Source: CAYVXE01 sp964455375 (GTDB lineage: Bacteria; Zhuqueibacterota; Zhuqueibacteria; Oceanimicrobiales; Oceanimicrobiaceae). From it: DNA of 9,495 bases. The DNA lies in NCBI GenBank assembly GCA_964455375.1, contig CAYVXE010000152.1:1-9495 (forward strand), given 5' to 3'. The notes under the pieces were generated by a model. It did no database searches. It was not told the DNA's origin and worked only from the letters and a program-made list of their open reading frames with translations. The position numbers were made by a program, and so were the translations under genes. This document shows positions 1 through 8,358 of the stretch, piece after piece (the stretch's first letter is position 1; every line of letters begins with the position of its first letter).

Positions 1-1756
1 TTAGCATGTCTATAGGTCGCCCCTTACCAATTTGGGCTATGGTTCTAATTGAATCCAACACTGTTTCATTAATGGAAACTGGGTAGATTTTTTCCATAGA
101 ATCCCAAAAATGATTCAACACCAACTGCTGTTTGTTTTTTAAAGCATCATCGGAAACTTTTTTATAGATAGTTTTGAGCCTCGGTGTAACTTCAGGCCTT
201 TTGCCAATTACCTTAAATATGGAATAACCCACAATAAAATTATTTACTTTTATGGAAACTGGTTTCGAAAGAGCTCCCTCTTTCATTGCAATGGCGGTCT
301 GGCCAATTTTTCCAAAAGCATCCTTGGTAAGGAACCCAAGATCTCCTCCCGTTTTTGCGGCCCATTTTCGAACGGAATATTTTTTGGCAAGTTTATCTAT
401 GGAAGCACCATTCTTAATAGCTTGATATAAAGAGTCGGCCACCTGGTATTTTCTAACCATTATTTCTTTCACATGTACCATTGGTGGTATCGTATATTTA
501 ACCGTATTTTCTGTAAAAAACCTCTCGATGTCAGCTTTTGTGACTGTCACAGTATCTAAGAGTGTATTGCGCATGCGCATAGCAATAATATCATCTCTGA
601 GACTTTTTATTTCGGACACAACGTCCTTATCTTTTTCAAGATGTTGCTCATACCCTTTTTTTGCTAAGAAATCATCCCGTACCAGAACAGACAAGGCAGT
701 AGCTAATTTTTGGGCATCCGTCAGGTCGGGTCTTGCTTGAGGATGAGCGTGCGAAATAAGGTCGATAAATTGCCCCACCGTCCAAAAACCACCGTAAAAA
801 ATCACCAGCTTCTTTTCATTTAAATCGCTTAGGGATGGCTTAATCTTACTGATTTGATAATATGGTGGAAATTTATATCCTTCATTATTTTTAAGAGCTT
901 GTTTTGCCCTTTTTGTAAGTTCTAATAATACAGACCCCACTGCTTTGGGCTGTAATTTTTCCATCATGGACATTGCATATTGTCTGGACAATTTTGCTTC
1001 TTTACGGCGTCTAATGATGGTTTCAATATAGTGTCTTTTTTGTTGATAATCATACTCGTTTAAAATCAGATTTTTCTTTCGATTGAGAAGTTGAATAATG
1101 TGATAGCCGGATGAAGATTTTACAGGAACAGAAATGTCATTTTTATTCAGTCCAAAAATCGCTGTTTCCAAATTTTCTTCTAACTCACCCCAGGTAAATT
1201 CACTTCCGGTGAGAATGTGTTTCAATTGTGCTTCGGAAGGAGCGACATCCATGGCGATCTTTTCGAATGATTCACCCCCACGAACGCGTCTGTAAATTTG
1301 ATCCGCTTTTTTTGGGGAAGAAACAAGAATTTGCCGCACAAACACCTTCTCATTCAGCAGGATAAATCCATCTTTTATTTCATTTTCAGAAATTGTTACG
1401 TCATCGTGAATTTCCTTCCGATATAATTCTCGTATGACAGCCTGTTTTTCATACCATTTGAGAACGCGTTTCACATCTTTAGATTTTTCCAGACCTTTTT
1501 GGTAGCCTTCAATGGATAGTAGTTTATTCTCAATTAAAGAATTTAACTGCGCTTTTTTCTTATTGGAATTTTTGTTTTTTAATGTAATGGGAGTTGCTGG
1601 CGACAATTCATAACTTATCCTAAAATCATGCACGCTGATTTTATTGTCACCAATTGTTGCAAGAGTGGTTTGTTCATTTATTGCAGGACGATTACAACCT
1701 ACAAAGATAGCTAAAATAACTATCCCTTGAATGAAATGAATAACCTTTGATATCAC
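1..1756 (-). CDS. Parvulin-type (PpiC/SurA-like) peptidylprolyl isomerase lipoprotein, 3' end outside window
   Basis: The minus strand stays open for 585 codons from GTG 1756 to the window edge; the stop lies outside. GTG is the only plausible start: an in-frame stop (the TAA of the upstream gene) sits only four codons before it, and no ATG or TTG intervenes. No Shine-Dalgarno is visible. Residues 1-21 look like a lipoprotein signal (hydrophobic IVILAIFVG, then Cys21), the only cysteine I see. Two parvulin-like domains follow: about 137-228, ending GYHIIQLLNRKK, and about 426-520, containing GGDLGF. A helical, charged segment (about 229-420) separates them, and an N-terminal SurA-like chaperone region (about 30-130) precedes them. 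Known family role: periplasmic prolyl isomerase/chaperone for outer-membrane proteins. The His of the usual HIL motif is Gln142 in domain 1 and Glu431 in domain 2, so catalysis may be weak. It lies 12 nt after the barrel gene, so translational coupling is plausible. The family is sure; client proteins are inferred. Confidence 0.9.
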   Translation of the reverse strand, partial: MISKVIHFIQGIVILAIFVGCNRPAINEQTTLATIGDNKISVHDFRISYELSPATPITLKNKNSNKKKAQLNSLIENKLLSIEGYQKGLEKSKDVKRVLKWYEKQAVIRELYRKEIHDDVTISENEIKDGFILLNEKVFVRQILVSSPKKADQIYRRVRGGESFEKIAMDVAPSEAQLKHILTGSEFTWGELEENLETAIFGLNKNDISVPVKSSSGYHIIQLLNRKKNLILNEYDYQQKRHYIETIIRRRKEAKLSRQYAMSMMEKLQPKAVGSVLLELTKRAKQALKNNEGYKFPPYYQISKIKPSLSDLNEKKLVIFYGGFWTVGQFIDLISHAHPQARPDLTDAQKLATALSVLVRDDFLAKKGYEQHLEKDKDVVSEIKSLRDDIIAMRMRNTLLDTVTVTKADIERFFTENTVKYTIPPMVHVKEIMVRKYQVADSLYQAIKNGASIDKLAKKYSVRKWAAKTGGDLGFLTKDAFGKIGQTAIAMKEGALSKPVSIKVNNFIVGYSIFKVIGKRPEVTPRLKTIYKKVSDDALKNKQQLVLNHFWDSMEKIYPVSINETVLDSIRTIAQIGKGRPIDML

Positions 1757-1768
1757 GTATATAACAAA

Positions 1769-2797
1769 TTAAAATGAAAGTGAAACTGAAAATTCCTGTA
1801 CATTGTTCAACATGCCAAAATCACCATACGCATAATCGAACTTTAACATTGTTTCACCGAATAGCTGATATTTCAATCCTGCACCAAGGGTTAGACCCTC
1901 TTCACTATCACTAAGAAAAAGAGTTCGATAACCCGCTCTCAGTGACAACAGGTTATTAAAGACGTATTCCCCGCCAATATTCATATATTGAGCATTGTCA
2001 TTTGGTACAACACCGTCAACAGCGATTATGGCATGATTTTTATCACTGTGACCTTGCAACAGGTCCATAGCTACACCAACACGAAACGTCAAAGGAAGCT
2101 GAAAACTTTCAGTTTGAAGGTTGGCAAAAATGCGGTCATTATTACCAAATTCATTTGGTGAAATGTCTACCTCTACCTGGGTATCAATTCCGGAAAGTTT
2201 CATGTCCCCACCAAAATTAGAGATGCTAAACCCGATGACCATATCATTTAGATTTGTCCTGAACAGGGTGCCAAAATCCACTGCAACCGTATTTGCTGAA
2301 CTATTGAAAATACTTTCACGTATAAATTTGAACGTTGCGCCTATAGTAAAACGATCCGTCAGAAATCTGGCGTAAGAGAGCCCTAACGCAAGATCGTTGG
2401 CGCCAAAAACCTGACCTGTGCCTTCTGGTTGCGCGACGGTGCGAACTTTCGAGTCCGGCATGGTTAGGCTTGTAATCGATGCCCCAATGGTGCCAAATCC
2501 TTCAATGGGAAAACTGACACCGACAAAATCGAAGTTCACATCGGCAAGCCAATTGGTATGAGAAAACATTAAGCTGTTTTTGGGTGCCTTGGCAATTCCG
2601 GCCGGGTTCCAATATAATGCAGACACATCATCGGCTAATCCTACAAAAGCACCGCCCATGGCTTTACTACGCGGACCGACTTCAATGGATAAAAAAGTTG
2701 CGGCTGACAAGCCTGTTTTGGTTAATCCGGAAAATTGTGCCTGGCTAATATCACTCATGCTTAATAATAAAATAACGACAGCTATTGACTTCTTCAT
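1769..2797 (-). CDS. PorV/PorQ-family outer-membrane beta-barrel protein
   Basis: This is a complete 342-residue protein. The signal peptide has a KK n-region and a hydrophobic core, with likely cleavage after SQA20, giving a mature N-terminus QFSG. Residues 32-69 carry the hallmark of the PorV/PorQ (UPF0164) group: A-x-x-FL-x-IEVGPRSKAMGGAF, then ADDVSALYWNPAGIA. The rest is alternating amphipathic beta-strands ending in Phe342, as expected of an outer-membrane barrel of FadL-like fold. In characterised type IX secretion, PorV carries folded cargo from the translocon to the attachment complex, and PorQ is related. Many FCB-phylum genomes hold extra copies beside secreted proteins. Here it follows a TonB-dependent receptor and two proteins with T9SS-like C-termini, so a cargo-shuttle role is a reasonable inference; a simple porin is the alternative. 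The ATG start is supported by GGAGG nine nt upstream. There is no cysteine. Confidence 0.93.
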   Translation of the reverse strand: MKKSIAVVILLLSMSDISQAQFSGLTKTGLSAATFLSIEVGPRSKAMGGAFVGLADDVSALYWNPAGIAKAPKNSLMFSHTNWLADVNFDFVGVSFPIEGFGTIGASITSLTMPDSKVRTVAQPEGTGQVFGANDLALGLSYARFLTDRFTIGATFKFIRESIFNSSANTVAVDFGTLFRTNLNDMVIGFSISNFGGDMKLSGIDTQVEVDISPNEFGNNDRIFANLQTESFQLPLTFRVGVAMDLLQGHSDKNHAIIAVDGVVPNDNAQYMNIGGEYVFNNLLSLRAGYRTLFLSDSEEGLTLGAGLKYQLFGETMLKFDYAYGDFGMLNNVQEFSVSLSF

Positions 2798-2806
2798 GGG
2801 TTTATG

Positions 2807-2811
2807 CCTCC
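2807..2811 (-). promoter_or_regulatory. Shine-Dalgarno site of the PorV/PorQ-family gene
   Basis: The minus strand reads GGAGG here, with nine nt before the ATG at 2797. It is a perfect anti-16S core match in the 28-nt gap after the receptor stop. It fixes the ATG start and suggests strong independent translation initiation of the barrel gene within the operon. Confidence 0.8.
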
Positions 2812-2825
2812 ATAATACATATTTT

Positions 2826-5561
2826 TCAAAAACCTACTGTGACACCGAGCCGAATTTGTCTGGGCTCAGAATAATGATGTGGTGGATTGGAGAAGAATTC
2901 ATCCACCGTGTTGACACCCTTTGGAGTTCCGGATTGCAGCGATTCAAGATTAAATCCTGCCCTGCCGGTACTCTGATATACAATGACCTCATTTCTGCGA
3001 TCAAAGATATTGAAAGCCTTCAGAAAAAAGTTGTAGCGCATACCAGCGACATTGATATTATAGTCAGCTTTCATATCAAGTGTGAAAATAGACTTTGAGC
3101 GTGCCGTATTCTCAAACGCTGTTCTGACGTTTAAGAATTTAGGTGTATAGGGTAACCCGCTGCCATACCGGCCTAAGAAGGTAACATTTAAATTTCTCTG
3201 TGGACTGATCGTTATTGAAGAATTCAACGTGTGTCGTTGATCCCAATTCAGAGGAACAAGTTTTTTTTGTGGTTCACGGTTTGCCCGTCTGTCTACAAAT
3301 GAAGCATTCGGTTCCGAGGCATTTCCTTCTGCAATCTGAAATGTGTAGTCAATGGACGCGGAGAGCCAATTTGAATGTCGTTGAGAAAGAGCAAAAACAA
3401 ACCCTCTGGTGGTGCCAAAATCTCTGTTTACATATCTGGCATATCTGTCGGCTCCTCTTGTGAGTTGAAAAATATCTGTTCCTAACAAATTTCGAATATC
3501 TTTATAGTAAACAGTTAAATCGAACGCTAAATCGTCGGTTAGCTGTTGCTGAAGGCCGACTTCATAAATGGTCGTCTTTTGAGGTTCTAAATCAGCATTC
3601 CCCATCAAGGTTTGCAAACGACCGATTTGAACTTCAAACTCTGAATCAGCGTAGAGAAATTGAAACAAAGGCATTTGGAAAAATTGACCATACGAAAAAT
3701 GAAGTGCTCCTTGATCCGAAATGGGATAAGCGATACCTAAACGTGGACTTATTTTTGATTTTGTACTTGCACTTTTTCTTTTTTCCGGATTGCCGGGGTC
3801 ACCTAAATCAGTCGGTACCGGAGCTGCCGGATCAAAAGAGTCATACCTCACCCCTACATTAACAATGAGAAATTCAAACTCCATTTTATCCTGAAGATAG
3901 AAAGCGACCTCTTTAGGTTTATGGACGTAACTGTTGTTAAATGGTGATTCAGGTACAGGTATTGCCGGCTGAAACGGCCTGATCTCAATCCCATTTTTCG
4001 TTTTTGCAGGAATGATTTTAAATTCATTGAAGTTAAGTTCATGTGATCGGTATTCCAAACCGGTTTTTATTTGGTGTGTGTTGGTGACCTGACTGGTTAA
4101 ATCAATTTTACCTACATACGTTTTCGTCTGGCGTCTGCTATGCCACATATCTGTTCCGCCGGTGAAAAAGGTATTACCAGCAGCAACGGGTGCTAAAAAC
4201 CGATCAGGGTCCACATAGCGAGCATCGAACGGGTCCGCATATACATAGCTTTTTTCTTTATTATTAATAAAGGAAAAATTTAAATTATAAAACGTGCGAG
4301 CACTCAACAACTGATCCAAATTAGCTAAAAACGTGTAACCATTTTGATGCTGAGTTGAAGCCCCATCCGGATTTAGTAAAAACCTGTAAAAGTCATGAAA
4401 TTGATTTTCCGGGGCAAAGGATGTTGTCCCTTCCTGACTCCAATCTCTTTTATCGATATTATTAAAGAGTAAACTGGATGATAGTTTCATGGATGGCGTA
4501 AGCTGATAACTTAATTTACCATGTAGTGTTTTTTTTCTGAGAAAACGCATGGGAACGGCCTTGCCATCTCCAGTGGCGTCGATGATGTATTTTGATGGTT
4601 CATCAAAGGATACATTCGATGAATCCTGGGGATTAAATACACGTGTTCCGAAAATACTACCGTCATCATCAAGGTATCTACCGGTTATGAAAAATTTCAG
4701 CTTATTATTCAACAGCGGTACTGGGCCTCGCAACGTAAATTGCAAATTCTTAACACCAAACGTATCAAAATTTTTGATGTGGGGGAAAATATTATCAGCG
4801 TTACTCACATAATCACCTGAATAAGCTGTCATCGACCCGCTTAATTTATCCCCGCCATCCTTTGTGACGATATTAATGACGCCGGACATCGCACGTCCAT
4901 ATTCCGCATTAAATGTTCCACTGATAACCTGCAATTCCTGTACAGAACTGTTTTCCACGTCGACGGCGATATTTCCCGAATACACATCAGTGAGAGCAAC
5001 ACCGTCCACCATATAGCTGATTTCATCAGAACGGCCGCCACGGATATGAATTTTCCCATCCCGGCCTTGCGTGACGCCGGCTTGCAATTCCACAACATCG
5101 GACACTTCTTCCACGGGGAGCGCATTAATTTCCTTAGAGCCAACGGTTGCCTGGGTTGCGGTCATGTCTTTTTTAATCATTTCTTTGTTAGCAGTGACAA
5201 CCACTTCGCTTCCCATCTCTAAGATAGTAGAAGATAATTTGAATGCGACTTTAGTCGTCAGGTCTATGTTTACACCTAAATTTTGAAAAGTCTGAGCATT
5301 ATATCCCATCATAGATGCTTTTAATGTATAACTTCCCGGATGCAGATTCAAAATGATAAAGTTTCCATTCAGGTCAGTAGCGGCTCCCGAAGACGTCCCA
5401 ACAACAATAACATTAGCACCGGGTAACCCCTCCCCTGTTTCTGCATCGATGACTTTACCGGTGATTTTGCCCGTTGTTCCGGAATAAACAGTTGTAGTTA
5501 GAAATAAAATTGTGCAAAGGCATGTTATGCGTGAGACTCTCGACAAAGTTATGATTTTCAT
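2826..5561 (-). CDS. TonB-dependent receptor with N-terminal carboxypeptidase-regulatory-like domain
   Basis: This complete 911-residue outer-membrane receptor should be powered by TonB-ExbBD. The signal peptide spans about 1-27 (VYS, then GTTGK). A carboxypeptidase-regulatory-like beta-sandwich occupies about 30-112 (GKVIDAETGEGLPGANVIV, then DLNGNFIILNLHPGSYTL). A TonB-box-like EVVVTA lies at 119-124. The plug spans about 128-236, with IRGGRSDEISYMVDGV (173-188) and EYGRAMSGVINIVTKDGG (220-237). The remainder is the 22-strand-type barrel, ending GVTVGF with terminal Phe, the usual outer-membrane assembly signal. Length and order are normal for the family. The extra N-terminal domain is shared with SusC-like and related Bacteroidota-type receptors, but no SusD-like partner lies in the window. 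The upstream neighbour is a large secreted surface protein and the downstream one a PorV-like barrel. The substrate cannot be read from sequence. The only cysteines I see (14 and 16) are in the signal peptide. The start has an AGGCGG ribosome site six nt upstream. Confidence 0.95.
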   Translation of the reverse strand: MKIITLSRVSRITCLCTILFLTTTVYSGTTGKITGKVIDAETGEGLPGANVIVVGTSSGAATDLNGNFIILNLHPGSYTLKASMMGYNAQTFQNLGVNIDLTTKVAFKLSSTILEMGSEVVVTANKEMIKKDMTATQATVGSKEINALPVEEVSDVVELQAGVTQGRDGKIHIRGGRSDEISYMVDGVALTDVYSGNIAVDVENSSVQELQVISGTFNAEYGRAMSGVINIVTKDGGDKLSGSMTAYSGDYVSNADNIFPHIKNFDTFGVKNLQFTLRGPVPLLNNKLKFFITGRYLDDDGSIFGTRVFNPQDSSNVSFDEPSKYIIDATGDGKAVPMRFLRKKTLHGKLSYQLTPSMKLSSSLLFNNIDKRDWSQEGTTSFAPENQFHDFYRFLLNPDGASTQHQNGYTFLANLDQLLSARTFYNLNFSFINNKEKSYVYADPFDARYVDPDRFLAPVAAGNTFFTGGTDMWHSRRQTKTYVGKIDLTSQVTNTHQIKTGLEYRSHELNFNEFKIIPAKTKNGIEIRPFQPAIPVPESPFNNSYVHKPKEVAFYLQDKMEFEFLIVNVGVRYDSFDPAAPVPTDLGDPGNPEKRKSASTKSKISPRLGIAYPISDQGALHFSYGQFFQMPLFQFLYADSEFEVQIGRLQTLMGNADLEPQKTTIYEVGLQQQLTDDLAFDLTVYYKDIRNLLGTDIFQLTRGADRYARYVNRDFGTTRGFVFALSQRHSNWLSASIDYTFQIAEGNASEPNASFVDRRANREPQKKLVPLNWDQRHTLNSSITISPQRNLNVTFLGRYGSGLPYTPKFLNVRTAFENTARSKSIFTLDMKADYNINVAGMRYNFFLKAFNIFDRRNEVIVYQSTGRAGFNLESLQSGTPKGVNTVDEFFSNPPHHYSEPRQIRLGVTVGF

Positions 5562-5567
5562 AGAAAA

Positions 5568-5573
5568 CCGCCT
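5568..5573 (-). promoter_or_regulatory. Shine-Dalgarno-like site of the TonB-dependent receptor gene
   Basis: The minus strand reads AGGCGG, a one-mismatch form of AGGAGG, six nt before the ATG at 5561 in the 40-nt gap. It supports this ATG, which also places the signal peptide at the N-terminus. Confidence 0.65.
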
Positions 5574-5601
5574 AATTATATTTTTCAGTTACATTGTTTT
5601 G

Positions 5602-6633
5602 TTATCTGATTATCGCGAACCTGCCGATTTTTTCACCGATGCCCGGTGCCTGGATATGATAGAGGTAAATTCCATAAGCAACGAGATCATTGTCATCTGT
5701 CTGAAGGTCCCAAAAAGCAGAGCCGTCATCCAATGAAGCTTCATGATTAATTGTGTCAATGAGGCGACCCCGCAGATCAAAGATTCGAATCTTGCACTTC
5801 GGGGGCAGATGGATAAATTCCAATTTACGAACCAACTTACCACCGGTAAAAAGACCCCTTTGTTCAAATGTTGAATTAACAATATAAGGGTTTGGTACAA
5901 CAGCAATATTCTCAAGCGCTGAGTTGTCGATATTTTTCTTTTCCGAGATCCCTTTGGTCGTTATTGTATAGGTATCTTTTGAGGTGAATGGCTTAAACGT
6001 CGAAATAAAAGCGACATCACCGGCCTCGGGCGGTATGGAAGTAACCGAAGGGTCTGACGGCGCCGTCAACGTAATCGTCCAAATAACCGGTTTAAAATCT
6101 GCAATCGACTCACCAGTCACGATGAATATATTTTCACCGGAATTCCATGCGCCATCTGCATTTTGATCTAAAACCAGGATATTTTGCTTTTTATTTTCAG
6201 TGACATTCCAAACCTGAAAAGGGACCGGAATGGGAGTACTAAAGAGCGCTGTGTCACTTCCGGCCGAACCAAAACGTACTTCATAATCGGCCGGAGCTAG
6301 TTGAGGTGTACCTAAATTGCTATTCCTGGTCAATTGAATCGTCCAGTTAGAAGTCCCAATTTTCCAACGCGTAGACAACGAGTCCCAGGCCAAGGCCTGA
6401 TCAAAAAGAAACGTGTGCAAACCGTTAAATAAAGGATCCGCATCATTTCGAAGATCGCCCGTGGAATAATTTGTCGAATTTGAAAAAACGGGAAACGGAT
6501 TTGCCGGATTGGTGATATCCACGAGGGAATAGGTCGTTTCTGAATTGGAAGAATCATCAAAACTAAGTTGAAATCGCCCTCCTTGTTTTATTTCTGTCCT
6601 GTCCACAACTTCAATTTCAATACGACCTGTGGC
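5602..6633 (-). repeat. Shared C-terminal module, copy in the 918-residue protein
   Basis: Residues 576-918 form the downstream copy of a module of about 345 residues also present at 8424-9494. Order within it: a beta-rich start (ATGRIEIEVVD), PADYE (689-693), NVTEN (718-722), an acidic loop (731-742), then the Ig-like sorting domain (about 817-918). The match is at protein level; the DNA has diverged, so this is an old duplication or shared family domain and not a recombination-active repeat. Confidence 0.8.
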
Positions 6634-8358
6634 AAAACCCGCTGTGTGTTCAAGTGTATATTCCGGTGCCTGAAATACGCTGCTTTCAACGGTTGGAACC
6701 ACGGAAACGGTATTTATGTCCGTCAGAATATTTCCGGAAGATTCCAAAACAATACTTTTGGACGACTCCGCCGGAAAGGCTTTTTTCTCTACATCCCCCC
6801 TATTATAAGCAACAACAGCGTAATAATAGGTTTTTCCATTATCAACGTCTGTGTCCGTCCACCAATGTTTTAGACCCGTATTTTTACCCAAGAAATAACG
6901 AAATCCGCCTGCCTGCAGTCCGAACAGACCTTTAACGCTATTGTTGAGGTCAAATGATTGTATCACCTTGCTGTAAATTAAAACTCCCCGATCGTTGGTA
7001 ACCTTGAATATATCGTTAAATCCCGGATCGGAACTTCGATATATTTTATATCCCTCAAACCCGGGTGAACTCTCTGCATTATCTTCCCAGTACAAAGTAA
7101 TTTGTTTATCCTGAGCGACTACAGTAACTTTTGGCCGTGGCGGTGCTTTCGGAAATCGATAATTATTCTCAAAGATATCGTGAATGTTCATTTCATTTTC
7201 TGTCTGATCCAACGGATTTGCACTTACGAATAACACCACCGAGAATCGTTGAGTTTCTCCGGATGCAAGAGAGAATCCACCACTGCCAAGTAAAAATTCG
7301 TCCTTTGAATTTGGATCATCAAATCTGTTTTGTTCAAAAGCATTGCCGACATCGGTTGCACTATTTAAATTAAGACCCCCTTTTGCAAATGCAGCAAAGC
7401 TTGTTAAGCCAATTTCATCTGATTCATCGATATCTGTAGCATCAAAATTCGGTTCACCTGCGGTTGGAATCCCATCGCCCTCCCCCTCATCTCCGGTATC
7501 GGCAACACCGTCAGCACCTACATCATCCGTGGCAGCCACCCAATCACCGTCGTTGTCGATGCCATCACTCCGACTTTCGTCAATCAAACCGTCTCCATCA
7601 TTATCGATGCCATCTGTGGAATTAGAAGGGGTTTCTAAAACCATTGTTCCCAATAATCCGACTGGTGACCAGGTACCGATTCCTTCTGCGACGCCCCTTC
7701 CTTTGCCGATGTTGTCCGCATCTGCGACAGACACAACACCATTGGTCAAATCAAAGGTGATATTTTCCTGGTCGCTGTCACCTCCGACATTTGGTTCCAC
7801 AAAATAACCCAGAGAAGCAGACTCATAATTTGCCGTACCGGTGTTTGTCAGTTCAAAATACCAGAATAACATATCTTGAGCCAGATAATGCGCCCACTGC
7901 CAACCACGTACCGTTAATCGCAAACCGCGTGCGGCATCCTCTAAAACGGTGAAACTTTCCTGATCTGCGTTTAATTGCCCGCGACCGAAAAAGCCGTCCC
8001 AGGAACCGTTCCATGAAGAAGGTTTGTCCGGCCAACTTGCAGGCCAGGTTTCTTGACGGTTACTCATTGCGATCAGGTTTTGAGCAGAATTTGCATAAGA
8101 GGGTACCATTGAAAACGACACCAACTCCTGGCTGTTGTTATTTTGAACAACCACTAACGGTAAGGATAAATCCAAATATTCATGTCCCGTTCCTATTGGC
8201 CATTCGAAACTTGGATTTGATGACGCTTCAATTTCACCGGAATTGGAAAATGTGACCCGCAGTTTATTCGCACTATGGTAATTTGCATTCTGAGCAAATA
8301 CAGCATTTCCTGATACGAAGAGTAGAAAGCCGCAGAAAATTATTATACGATTTTTCAT
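5602..8358 (-). CDS. Large secreted surface protein with Asp-rich repeats, FN3-like domain and T9SS-like C-terminal sorting domain
   Basis: This is a complete 918-residue protein with no enzymatic motif that I recognise. The signal peptide ends near VFA22 (then QNANY). The N-terminal domain (about 30-245) contains EWPIGTGHEYL (52-62), a theme I associate with large secreted proteins of FCB phyla, and is rich in Trp. An acidic stretch (249-313) holds two 16-residue DGIDNDGD repeats resembling thrombospondin-type-3 calcium loops. A fibronectin-III-like segment (about 406-535) runs from ITLYWEDN through GYKIYRSSD to YYYAVVAYNRGD, with an insertion of about 40 residues. The C-terminal module (576-918) is shared with the upstream neighbour. 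It includes an EF-hand-spaced loop (731-742) and a FlgD/T9SS-type Ig-like end: VVPNPY (820-825), KIRIFDLRGRLID, YGIYLYH and IGRFAIIR. Cys855 is the only cysteine of the mature protein. The inferred role is cell-surface or extracellular adhesion/structure. The start is ATG before a good signal peptide; the nearest purine run (GGAAGG) is 14 nt away, which is long. Confidence 0.9.
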   Translation of the reverse strand: MKNRIIIFCGFLLFVSGNAVFAQNANYHSANKLRVTFSNSGEIEASSNPSFEWPIGTGHEYLDLSLPLVVVQNNNSQELVSFSMVPSYANSAQNLIAMSNRQETWPASWPDKPSSWNGSWDGFFGRGQLNADQESFTVLEDAARGLRLTVRGWQWAHYLAQDMLFWYFELTNTGTANYESASLGYFVEPNVGGDSDQENITFDLTNGVVSVADADNIGKGRGVAEGIGTWSPVGLLGTMVLETPSNSTDGIDNDGDGLIDESRSDGIDNDGDWVAATDDVGADGVADTGDEGEGDGIPTAGEPNFDATDIDESDEIGLTSFAAFAKGGLNLNSATDVGNAFEQNRFDDPNSKDEFLLGSGGFSLASGETQRFSVVLFVSANPLDQTENEMNIHDIFENNYRFPKAPPRPKVTVVAQDKQITLYWEDNAESSPGFEGYKIYRSSDPGFNDIFKVTNDRGVLIYSKVIQSFDLNNSVKGLFGLQAGGFRYFLGKNTGLKHWWTDTDVDNGKTYYYAVVAYNRGDVEKKAFPAESSKSIVLESSGNILTDINTVSVVPTVESSVFQAPEYTLEHTAGFATGRIEIEVVDRTEIKQGGRFQLSFDDSSNSETTYSLVDITNPANPFPVFSNSTNYSTGDLRNDADPLFNGLHTFLFDQALAWDSLSTRWKIGTSNWTIQLTRNSNLGTPQLAPADYEVRFGSAGSDTALFSTPIPVPFQVWNVTENKKQNILVLDQNADGAWNSGENIFIVTGESIADFKPVIWTITLTAPSDPSVTSIPPEAGDVAFISTFKPFTSKDTYTITTKGISEKKNIDNSALENIAVVPNPYIVNSTFEQRGLFTGGKLVRKLEFIHLPPKCKIRIFDLRGRLIDTINHEASLDDGSAFWDLQTDDNDLVAYGIYLYHIQAPGIGEKIGRFAIIR
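6133..6168 (-). other. EF-hand/dockerin-spaced acidic loop in the 918-residue protein
   Basis: Residues 731-742 read DQNADGAWNSGE. Oxygen ligands fall at loop positions 1 (Asp), 3 (Asn), 5 (Asp), 9 (Asn) and 12 (Glu), with Gly at 6, the spacing of a canonical 12-residue calcium loop. The hydrophobic residue at position 8 is Trp. The loop is preceded by a hydrophobic strand (NILVL), not an obvious helix, so it is more dockerin-like or a beta-loop than a true EF-hand. Confidence 0.55.
7420..7614 (-). repeat. Acidic 16-residue tandem repeats (48-bp period), calcium-loop-like, in the 918-residue protein
   Basis: Residues 249-313 are very rich in Asp, Glu and Gly. Two units begin exactly 16 residues apart (249 and 265): DGIDNDGDGLIDESRS and DGIDNDGDWVAATDDV. 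A more degenerate third stretch follows (GADGVADTGDEGEGDG), then PNFDATDIDESDEIGL. At DNA level the 23-bp segments at 7544-7566 and 7592-7614 differ at a few positions only, so the units come from a recent or conserved 48-bp duplication. The D-x-D-x-D-G-like pattern is typical of thrombospondin type 3 and similar extracellular calcium-binding linkers; actual calcium binding is inferred. Confidence 0.75.

Noticed and set aside
2580..3098. Plus-strand open frame of 172 codons spanning the gap between barrel and receptor genes
   Set aside because: It lies opposite two well-supported minus-strand genes, has no signal, domain or ribosome site, and its composition is that of an antisense shadow.
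7343..7807. Plus-strand open frame of 154 codons rich in Ser and Pro
   Set aside because: The low-complexity pattern is the antisense reading of the Asp/Gly-rich repeat tract of the 918-residue protein.
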